The translations under genes were made by a program, and so were the position numbers. A DNA stretch of 15,946 nucleotides from Lentisphaeria bacterium. GTDB lineage: Bacteria; Verrucomicrobiota; Lentisphaeria; Oligosphaerales; JAFGRS01. Below, one piece after another: positions 1 to 5,699 of the stretch (the first letter of the stretch is position 1; each line of letters opens with the position of its first letter). The notes beneath the pieces were generated by a model. It searched no databases. It saw only the letters and a list, made by a program, of their open reading frames with translations, and was not told the DNA's origin. The stretch lies in contig JAFGRS010000195.1 in assembly GCA_016935045.1 (NCBI GenBank), positions 1 to 15,946 on the forward strand. The letters are read 5' to 3'.

Positions 1-196
1 GCCGGAAGATGCTCTCGGCCGCAGCCCGGCTGCAGGCCCCGGCCCGCACCTGGCGAGTCACGGCACAGTGGAACTCGACCTCCACCAACGGGCTGATCAC
101 GGGGTCCGCCAATGCCATGAGACGAGCCTGAACCCGCTCGGTACGCGCTTCCTGCCAGTAGTAGGAAGTCAGCACACTGGTGTCGACGTACGGCAT
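1..196 (-). CDS. vapC: VapC-type PIN-domain ribonuclease toxin (C-terminus beyond window)
   Basis: PIN-domain toxins of VapBC modules are Mg2+-dependent ribonucleases that cut tRNA or rRNA when released from their antitoxin. The protein begins MPYVDTSVLTSYYWQEA. The YVDTSVL motif carries the first metal-binding Asp (residue 5) typical of PIN domains, and the segment ISPLVEVEFHCAV near residues 34-46 supplies the expected conserved acidic position. Only the first 65 residues are in the window, so the last acidic residues cannot be checked and intactness is unknown. The ATG (194-196) overlaps the antitoxin stop by one base (TGATG), a classic sign of translational coupling in toxin-antitoxin pairs. 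VapC is recognised from the fold motif plus the Phd-type partner; the RNA target is unknown. Confidence 0.82.
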   Translation of the reverse strand, partial: MPYVDTSVLTSYYWQEARTERVQARLMALADPVISPLVEVEFHCAVTRQVRAGACSRAAAESIFR

Positions 197-432
197 CAGG
201 CCCGTTCCTCGTCACGCATCTGCAGCAGGGATTCCGTCAGACTGCCTTCGATGCGGAGCGAAGTCCGGAACTCATCCAGATTGGGCAGCCCTGGCGGAGG
301 CCGGTCCTCTACCGCCTGCAAACGGGCCGCCCTGCGCCCCCGGCGGGTGATGACGACCTCTTCCCCGCGTGCAACGGCATCGACCAGTTGCCCGAGCCGT
401 TGCCGGGCATCTTTGAGAGTTACGGTAACCAT
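196..432 (-). CDS. Phd/YefM-family antitoxin (VapB role)
   Basis: This is a 78-residue antitoxin that should neutralise the PIN toxin encoded immediately downstream and repress their shared promoter. The N-terminus MVTVTLKDARQRLGQLVDAV, followed by GEEVVITRRGRRAARL, is the classic Phd/YefM DNA-binding dimer fold: a strand, a helix with conserved R/L/L positions, then the 'evvITRrGkpvArL' hairpin. The C-terminal third (DEFRTSLRIEGSLTESLLQMRDEERA) is the usual acidic toxin-binding tail. I chose the ATG at 430-432 because the family fold begins there and a purine-rich AAAGGAAAG ribosome-binding site lies just upstream. An in-frame start at 480 would lie inside the promoter and operator. The stop overlaps the toxin ATG by one base. 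A tight operon with autoregulation is inferred. Confidence 0.87.
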   Translation of the reverse strand: MVTVTLKDARQRLGQLVDAVARGEEVVITRRGRRAARLQAVEDRPPPGLPNLDEFRTSLRIEGSLTESLLQMRDEERA

Positions 433-446
433 GACGGCTTTCCTTT

Positions 447-467
447 GTGCACAGTTCAAGTGTACAC
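447..467. promoter_or_regulatory. Near-palindromic operator with TGTACA core
   Basis: A 21-base imperfect palindrome is centred at 457; 8 of 10 arm positions pair. One half contains GTGTACAC (460-467), itself a perfect palindrome, and the other contains GTGCAC (447-452). TGTACA is the known core of YefM/YoeB operators, and GTGTACAC resembles the Phd operator. The site overlaps the -10 box of the promoter, which fits negative autoregulation by the antitoxin or antitoxin-toxin complex. Binding is inferred from the family, not shown. Confidence 0.6.
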
Positions 468-487
468 GCCGGCAGACCACGAGTCAA
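459..487 (-). promoter_or_regulatory. Sigma-70-like promoter of the toxin-antitoxin operon
   Basis: Read on the minus strand, a TTGACT -35 box (482-487) is followed by exactly 17 bases and a TACACT -10 box (459-464), close to the sigma-70 consensus in both boxes and at ideal spacing. The -10 box ends 26 bases before the antitoxin ATG at 432. It overlaps the palindrome at 447-467, so a repressor bound there would block RNA polymerase. This is the clearest promoter in the window. Confidence 0.72.
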
Positions 488-535
488 ACCGGCCGTCAGG
501 GCGGTTCCAGGTTCTGCCAATCTCCAACGTGGGAG

Positions 536-614
536 GCGGTCTCCGACCGGCGACTTTCCGCATGCCGTCCGGAGGCCATGCGGCCTACTGGGGGACGGAG
601 GGGACGCCGTCCGG
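536..614. repeat. Inverted GC-rich repeat upstream of the glycosidase gene
   Basis: This stretch lies in the 287-base non-coding gap between the antitoxin and the glycosidase. It holds two facing copies of one GC-rich motif. The left part (about 536-554) carries GGCGGTCTCCGACCGGC. The right part (564-592) carries GCCGTCCGGAGGCCATGCGG followed by CCTACTGGG. The right part matches the 39-bp unit at 4431-4508 over about 29 bases with four differences, all C/T or A/G transitions; the left part resembles the oppositely oriented 34-bp unit at 4313-4414. The arrangement is like a REP/BIME palindromic element or a decayed MITE-like element. No open frame or transposase is associated. Confidence 0.6.
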
Positions 615-633
615 CGGGCAGGCCATTTCCTGC

Positions 634-662
634 TTGACCCCGGTCCCTGGCGCGGTCACATT
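634..662 (+). promoter_or_regulatory. Possible weak promoter for the glycosidase gene
   Basis: A TTGACC -35-like box (634-639) lies 17 bases before CACATT (657-662), about 57 bases upstream of the ATG at 720. The -35 box matches five of six consensus positions, but the -10 box matches only three, so this is a weak candidate. No better plus-strand candidate was seen in the gap. Confidence 0.25.
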
Positions 663-719
663 GCCAGCAGCCGGGACGGGTATGTCTGTCCCGGGAAGCT
701 GCCGGAAGGATGCCGTGTC

Positions 720-3700
720 ATGCGTATGGCGTTTGCTTCGCTGATTCTGGCCGTTGCCGCAGAGGCGGCGCCGGAGCGCCTCCTGACGTCCTTCGAGGAG
801 GGAGACCCGGAAGGACGGGTCGCACCCGGAGGGGCCCGGACCGAACGGGTGGCGGCGCACGCCACCCACGGGAAGATGGCCCTGCACGCCGTCTTCCCCG
901 GCAGTGCCAAGGATACCTGGCCGGGCATCCAGATCCTCCCGCCCGACCCCGATCTCCGCCGCGAAGACATGCTGGTGATGGACGTCACCAACCCGCGGGA
1001 CAAGCCCGTTGCCCTGAACTGGCGTGTGGACGATGCGGCGGGGCTCCGGGTCTTCGGCGGCACCACCCTCACACCGCGAAGCGTCACGAGCGTCGAGATC
1101 CCCCTTGCGGGGCTCAAGAGCCAGCTCGATCTCAGCCGTATCGCGCGCGTGTTCCCTTACATCCGTATGCCCCGGGAGGACGTCGAGCTGTACTTTGACC
1201 GGGTGCGTTTCGAGACCTTCGCGGGCCGCTTCGAGGCGATGGTCTACCGCCACACGGGGCCGATCGCGCCGCCCGAGGCAGCCGATCGGGAGGCGGGGTG
1301 CCAACTCTACAGCCGGCACTGGATGGACATGGTGTTTCCGGCGAGCCGGCCGCGTCCGGAGGACCTTGCCGTGCGGCTGCGGGCCTTTGCGGCCCCCGGC
1401 GAGACCGAACCGGTGACCCTCGAAATGCTGGCCCTGCGGGACCTCGATGCGGTCTCGGTGCGGGTGGGGGACCTGGTGCGGGATGGCGCCCGGATCCCTG
1501 CCTCCGCCGTGCGCGTGTATCCGGTCCGCTGCCTGGACAAGCGCACGACGTATTCCGCCAAGACCTACGTCAAGGACCTGCCCGTACTGCTCGAAGAACG
1601 TCCCGCGGTGGACATTCCGGAGGGCGCCAGCAGGCGTTTCTGGCTGGACATTGCTGTCCCGGGGGATGCCGAGCCGGGGGTGTATTCGGGGACGGCCACC
1701 GTTTATGCGGGGGAGCGGGTGTTGCGGTCGGTGCCGCTGCGGCTGCGGGTGTTGCCGTTTGTGCTGCCGGAGCCCATCCCGGCCATTCTGGGGGATTACT
1801 ACCGCGGTCCGGTCCTGGCCAGGACCGAGGAGCAGAAGCGTGAGTTCCTGGTGCGGGACCTGCGGGCCATGCGCCGGCAGGGAATGACCTCCGTCGGGCT
1901 CTGCTTCGGCCTGCCGGCGGATCGTGCGAGTCTGCGCCAGGATGGGGTCGACCTGGCCCTGGACGGATCCAGCCTGTTCGAGCTCTTTCTGGATACCTAC
2001 CGCGAGCTGGGCTTTCCGGCGCCGGTGGTGATCCTGGCGGACTCGGGACAGCACTTTGCCTCCTCCCTGGGCCTGGTGCTGGGTACGACCGAGCACAACC
2101 AGGCGTACACCGGCTTCTGGCGCGCGCTGCAGGCCGCCTGCCGGGAGCGGGGTTGGCCGGAGTTGATCGTGCAGCCGGTGGACGAACCCGGGTGGCAGAG
2201 CGAAGAGTCCCGGGCCCGCAACGTCGCCCTGCTCAAACTCCTCAAGGCCATCCCGGGCATGCGCACCGAACAGGACGGCCCCGGCGACGCCTATTTTCAC
2301 AACGTGGCGGGGCCCTTGGCCGACGTGTGGAACTACAACGGCAGCCTGGCGGAAGCGGGCGTCGTACAGCGCGCCCGGGAGGCCGGCCACACCATCCTGA
2401 TCTACAACTGCGACGTGGAATCCTACCGCCCGGAGGTGGGGCGCTACGTCGCCGGCTTCTTCCAGCGGCGGGCGGGCATCTCGGGCTACTACAACTGGGC
2501 CTACATGTCCTTCTCGGGCAGCCCCTACAGTGATCTGGACTACAAGACGGGCACGTGGATGCACGTCTACCCCCCCTACGAGGACGAGGTGGGGGGACCT
2601 TCCACGGGTTGGCAGGGGCATCGCGAGGGGATCGATGACCTGCGCACCCTCACCCTTCTGGAAAACGCCATCGCAGCGGCGGAACGGGAGGGGGATGCCA
2701 GGGCCCGCGTCCACGCAGCCCGGGGTCGGGAGACCCTCGACATGCTGCTCGATTCCCTGGCCTATTCCCCGGCCGTGCGCAACCGCGCCCGCTGGACGGA
2801 GACCGGGAAGGACGGCGACGTGACCACCATCGGCGGGACCCTGAAACTGACCAACGGCTGGGGGTTCGAGACCTACGACGCGGCCCGCTGGCAGGTGGCC
2901 GTGGCCGCGGCTGAGATCCTCGCCGCCCTGGGACGGTGTTCCCCTCTCGATCTTGGCGTCGAGGCGGCAGCCGGTGTTGCTGCCGCGCCCGGAGTGCGGC
3001 GGATCGGGGCGCCGGCGGCTGCGGCGTCTGCCGCCTCTCCCGGCGGCGGCGGCGAGGAGCGTCATGTGAACATCCCGACCATCGCCGTGGCCCCGACGAT
3101 CGACGGCGCCATCGGAGACGCTGCCTGGTCGCAGGGGGTCCGGGTGGGGCCTTTCGTGGGGATGAAGGGGGGCACGCCCCAGGCCAACACCGAGGCCTGG
3201 CTGGCCACGGACGGCCGGGAGCTGTTCATCGCCTTTCGCTGTCAGGAGCCGTTTCTGGACCACATCACCGCGGCTGTCGATCAGGATGGCGGCCCGGTGT
3301 GGCAGGACGATTGCGTCGAGGTGTTCCTGGACCCTGAGGGGAAGCGTTCGGGTTGGCGCCAGATCGTGGTGAACAGCCTCGGGCGCATGCGGACGACGGC
3401 TTCCGGCCCCGATTCCTGGCAGCCCGCCGTGCGCCGGGCCGCCCGACGGGGCGACGAGGAATGGTGCGTCGAGTTGGCCGTGGCCCTCGAGGACCTCGAC
3501 CTTGCCGGGGACCTCTTCGGACTGAACCTGTGCCGGGAACGACGCCCTACGGAAGTCCTCGAACTTTCCTCCTGGTCACCGACCGGGGACCGCTTTGCCC
3601 GTCCGGAACGCTTCGGGACCGCAGTCCTGGGGTACTCCCTCCTGCAACGGGTCAGCGTCGGTTCCCCCGCCCTGGGGGAGAACGTGCTGGGTCTGCTCCT

Positions 3701-4271
3701 TGCCCTGCCCGAGGCGGGCGGGGATACCCCCGTCGAGGTGGGGGTGACGTGGCACATGGGGCCCGGCGGACGTTCGCGGCAGGCCGCGCAGACCGCCCGA
3801 CTCGGAGCCGGCGAGCCGTTGACGCTGGAATTCCCCTACACGCTCGAGCCCGGTGACGCGGAACTCGAGATCGCGGTCGTCGTCCGACGGCCCGGCGGGG
3901 CAGCCCCCCTGGCCCAGCGCCACCTCCGGCTCTCCGTCCCGGAACCCATCGCGGTGAACGTGGACCCGCGTCTCTGCGTGACCGGAGGGTCCCCGGCTGC
4001 CGCGTCCGTGCAACTGCACGTCAGCGGGGCCCTCCGGGCAACCTGCCGCGTCGCCCTCCGGATCGTCAGCCCGGCCCCGGAAACCGTGATTGAGGAAGCA
4101 TGGGTGGAACCCGAAGAACACACGCGCTGGACGATGGCCATCCACACCGGGGGACTCGCGCCGGCCAGGTACCGGCTCCGGGCGTGTCTCGTGGAGCAGG
4201 CGTCGGGGCGTACGGTCGTCGAGCGCGAATGCCGGTTGGACATTCTGGCGGACCCCTACGCCGGGTGGTGA
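720..4271 (+). CDS. Secreted DUF4091/GH123-like glycoside hydrolase with CBM9-type module
   Basis: This is an 1183-residue exported protein. A short signal peptide (residues 1 to about 17, MAFASLILAVAAEA then AP) precedes a jelly-roll, galactose-binding-like domain (about 20-165) and a beta-sandwich (about 170-350, ending in the family-typical 'pG.Y.G...V' and VLPFVLPEP). A TIM-barrel region follows (about 355-600) with ELIVQPVDEPGW. Its Asp488-Glu489 pair corresponds to the catalytic D-E motif of GH123 N-acetyl-beta-galactosaminidases. YPPYEDEVGGPSTGWQGHRE (about 615-635) is the signature of the DUF4091 tail. An Ala/Gly linker (about 745-780) leads to a CBM9-like domain (about 782-972: PTIDGAIGDAAW, DDCVEVFLDPEG), then a 210-residue beta-rich tail of unknown role. 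The start has a GGAAGGA ribosome-binding site (704-710) nine bases upstream. The substrate is unproven; a GalNAc- or Gal-containing glycan is an inference. There is no sorting signal at the C-terminus. Confidence 0.85.
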   Translation: MRMAFASLILAVAAEAAPERLLTSFEEGDPEGRVAPGGARTERVAAHATHGKMALHAVFPGSAKDTWPGIQILPPDPDLRREDMLVMDVTNPRDKPVALNWRVDDAAGLRVFGGTTLTPRSVTSVEIPLAGLKSQLDLSRIARVFPYIRMPREDVELYFDRVRFETFAGRFEAMVYRHTGPIAPPEAADREAGCQLYSRHWMDMVFPASRPRPEDLAVRLRAFAAPGETEPVTLEMLALRDLDAVSVRVGDLVRDGARIPASAVRVYPVRCLDKRTTYSAKTYVKDLPVLLEERPAVDIPEGASRRFWLDIAVPGDAEPGVYSGTATVYAGERVLRSVPLRLRVLPFVLPEPIPAILGDYYRGPVLARTEEQKREFLVRDLRAMRRQGMTSVGLCFGLPADRASLRQDGVDLALDGSSLFELFLDTYRELGFPAPVVILADSGQHFASSLGLVLGTTEHNQAYTGFWRALQAACRERGWPELIVQPVDEPGWQSEESRARNVALLKLLKAIPGMRTEQDGPGDAYFHNVAGPLADVWNYNGSLAEAGVVQRAREAGHTILIYNCDVESYRPEVGRYVAGFFQRRAGISGYYNWAYMSFSGSPYSDLDYKTGTWMHVYPPYEDEVGGPSTGWQGHREGIDDLRTLTLLENAIAAAEREGDARARVHAARGRETLDMLLDSLAYSPAVRNRARWTETGKDGDVTTIGGTLKLTNGWGFETYDAARWQVAVAAAEILAALGRCSPLDLGVEAAAGVAAAPGVRRIGAPAAAASAASPGGGGEERHVNIPTIAVAPTIDGAIGDAAWSQGVRVGPFVGMKGGTPQANTEAWLATDGRELFIAFRCQEPFLDHITAAVDQDGGPVWQDDCVEVFLDPEGKRSGWRQIVVNSLGRMRTTASGPDSWQPAVRRAARRGDEEWCVELAVALEDLDLAGDLFGLNLCRERRPTEVLELSSWSPTGDRFARPERFGTAVLGYSLLQRVSVGSPALGENVLGLLLALPEAGGDTPVEVGVTWHMGPGGRSRQAAQTARLGAGEPLTLEFPYTLEPGDAELEIAVVVRRPGGAAPLAQRHLRLSVPEPIAVNVDPRLCVTGGSPAAASVQLHVSGALRATCRVALRIVSPAPETVIEEAWVEPEEHTRWTMAIHTGGLAPARYRLRACLVEQASGRTVVERECRLDILADPYAGW

Positions 4272-4312
4272 CGGGGACATTGCGGCCGCCGCGGCCGGCT
4301 GGCCGGGATCAC

Positions 4313-4414
4313 GGCCGGATTCCCCGTAGGACCGGCGGTCCCCGACGGCCGGATTCCCCGTAGGACCGGCGGTCCCCGACGGCCGGATTCTCCGTAGGGC
4401 CGGCGGTCCCCGAC
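4313..4414. repeat. Tandem array: three 34-bp units
   Basis: Three head-to-tail 34-bp units at 4313-4346, 4347-4380 and 4381-4414. Each begins GGCCGGATTCCCCGTAGGAC and continues CGGCGGTCCCCGAC. Units 1 and 2 are identical; unit 3 differs at two positions. The array starts 41 bases after the glycosidase stop, inside the 304-base non-coding gap between convergent genes. There are no spacers between units, so this is not a CRISPR array. The reverse complement of the unit shares a GGACC..GGTCCTACGGGGA core with the neighbouring 39-bp units, so the two arrays face each other. Confidence 0.9.
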
Positions 4415-4430
4415 GGCCGCAGACCCTCGC

Positions 4431-4530
4431 GACGCCGCCCGGAGACCGTGCGGCCTACCGGGGATGGACGACGCCGCCCGGGGAGCGTGCGGCCTACCGG
4501 GGATGGACGACGCCGCCCGGAGACCGTGCG
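4431..4530. repeat. Tandem array: two and a half 39-bp units
   Basis: Units at 4431-4469 and 4470-4508 plus a partial unit at 4509-4530. Each begins GACGCCGCCCGGAGACCGTG and continues CGGCCTACCGGGGATGGAC. The second unit differs from the first by a few bases (GGGAGCGTG instead of GGAGACCGTG). The core GTGCGGCCTACCGGGGA is shared with the upstream element at 564-592 and, in reverse orientation, with the 34-bp array at 4313-4414. The remaining non-coding bases of this gap (4272-4312 and 4415-4430) show only GC-rich sequence. Confidence 0.9.
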
Positions 4531-4559
4531 GGGCACGGGACCGCCCGCGTCCTCGCGGG
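4524..4559. terminator. Two small hairpins between convergent genes, possible bidirectional terminator
   Basis: Two perfect 6-bp stems lie side by side. CCGTGC/GCACGG (4524-4538) has a 3-base loop, and CCCGCG/CGCGGG (4544-4559) has a 4-base loop. The second lies 17 bases past the stop of the minus-strand rodZ-like gene, and both sit between genes that converge. Neither is followed by a T-tract on either strand, so intrinsic termination is only a weak guess; Rho-dependent ends are equally possible. Confidence 0.3.
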
Positions 4560-4575
4560 AATCCTCAGGGGCTGG

Positions 4576-5658
4576 TCACTCCGGCATGGGCAACTCATAG
4601 GCATCGAGCTGCCTGGGCACGATGAACTCCTCGAGTCCCACCGGGGCGGCCTGTTCCGTTGCCGGTTCCTGGCCTTCGCCGTTCCGGGCGGCGCGGTTCC
4701 GGAGGTGGAGCGTGGCCAGGGCAACCACCGTGGCCAGCACGAACACAACGATTGCCGCGCTCACCAGGAAGCCCGTCACGCTGAACGACCGCGGCGCTTC
4801 GCCCAGTCCATCGCCAAACCCGCCGGGGACCGGGGCAACCATCGTGCCGCTCTCGGTATCCGTGCCCGCCACGCGGAAACGCTCCGCCTCGCCGGATCGC
4901 ATCCCCGCGGCCGCCGCCTGGGCGTCGAAAAGCTTGACGATCGGGGCCGCATCGACGTTGTACAGGGCACAGAGTTTCTCGATGTGGTTGCGGACATAGT
5001 ACGGCTTCGGCAGAGCCGCCAGGTTGTCCCATTCGAGACTCTCCACGATGTCCCGGCTGACCCGTGTCCTGGCCACGACGTCTTCGACCAGGTACCCGGC
5101 ATCCACCCGTGCCGACATGAGGGTGGATCCCGCCGTTGCCGCGTGTTCCTTCGTACCTGCCCGGCCCTGAGCGGCCGTCGAGCCATCGGGCTGCGCGCCC
5201 TGTATGCCCCGCGCCGCCACGACCGCCCGCCGCCGTCGCGGCCCGCCCGCCGTGGTTTCCCCCTCGATTGCCGCGCCCGGATCGCGGGCCGGGGAGGGAG
5301 CGGCAGCCGCCCCAGCAGGGACGGGCTCGGGCAACCCCTCCCCGGACTCCTCCGGCGCTGCCGCCTCGTCCTCTTCGGGGTCTCCTTCCCCGGGCGGCAG
5401 GGCCGGTTCCGCGGTCTCGACAGACTCCTCTCGGCCGACTTCGTCCTCCCGGGCGGGAGGGGGCGCCGCCAGCGCGGCGGCGGGCGTCGGTTCGGTCGCT
5501 GGCGGCGCCGGGTCCGGTTGCCGGGACGGGGCCTGCTCCCGCGGCTCGGTTTCCGGCTCCGGCGTCCCGGCCTCGTTGCTCCAGTGCAGCGGCAGGCGTT
5601 GCTGCCGTGTCCCGTCGCCGTCACCACCCAGCTTGTCCGCTTGTTTTCTGGCCATCAC
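4576..5658 (-). CDS. rodZ: RodZ-like helix-turn-helix membrane protein
   Basis: RodZ couples the MreB cytoskeleton to the wall-synthesis machinery through a cytoplasmic HTH domain. This 360-residue protein has three parts. First comes a long Pro/Ala/Glu-rich, probably disordered region (about 25-170). Then the RodZ-type HTH_25 domain (about 174-246) follows, with AGSTLMSARVDAGYLVEDVV, SLEWDNLAALPKPYYVRNHI and a closing YNVDAAPIVKLFD. A single transmembrane helix (about 293-316, VTGFLVSAAIVVFVLATVVALATL) is followed by a tail of only about 44 residues. The usual periplasmic beta-domain (DUF4115) is missing, and the long disordered N-terminal extension is unlike E. coli RodZ, where the HTH is near the start. 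Either GTG 5658 or ATG 5655 may start it; GAGG lies upstream of both. It follows ftsK by 41 bp, echoing the spoIIIE-ymfM neighbourhood of Firmicutes. Symbol given by domain, not by proven function. Confidence 0.72.
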   Translation of the reverse strand: MMARKQADKLGGDGDGTRQQRLPLHWSNEAGTPEPETEPREQAPSRQPDPAPPATEPTPAAALAAPPPAREDEVGREESVETAEPALPPGEGDPEEDEAAAPEESGEGLPEPVPAGAAAAPSPARDPGAAIEGETTAGGPRRRRAVVAARGIQGAQPDGSTAAQGRAGTKEHAATAGSTLMSARVDAGYLVEDVVARTRVSRDIVESLEWDNLAALPKPYYVRNHIEKLCALYNVDAAPIVKLFDAQAAAAGMRSGEAERFRVAGTDTESGTMVAPVPGGFGDGLGEAPRSFSVTGFLVSAAIVVFVLATVVALATLHLRNRAARNGEGQEPATEQAAPVGLEEFIVPRQLDAYELPMPE

Positions 5659-5699
5659 GGGGCCGCCTCATCCTGCCCGCAGCCGCGGTGCGGGTCTCG

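Noticed and set aside
447..719. N-terminal extension of the glycosidase upstream of 720
   Set aside because: It would cover the toxin-antitoxin operator and the repeat element and would bury the signal peptide; ATG 720 has a good ribosome-binding site.
585..3263. Very long open frame antisense to the glycosidase gene
   Set aside because: Its translation is His/Arg/Gly/Pro-rich with no domain, and it mirrors the codon positions of a well-supported gene. Long antisense frames are expected at this GC content.
4313..4530. CRISPR array
   Set aside because: Units are directly abutting with no unique spacers, and there are no cas genes.
4309..4536. 75-codon minus-strand open frame over the tandem arrays
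   Set aside because: The repeated SPVGRT/SGRRR peptide is just the translation of the DNA repeats.
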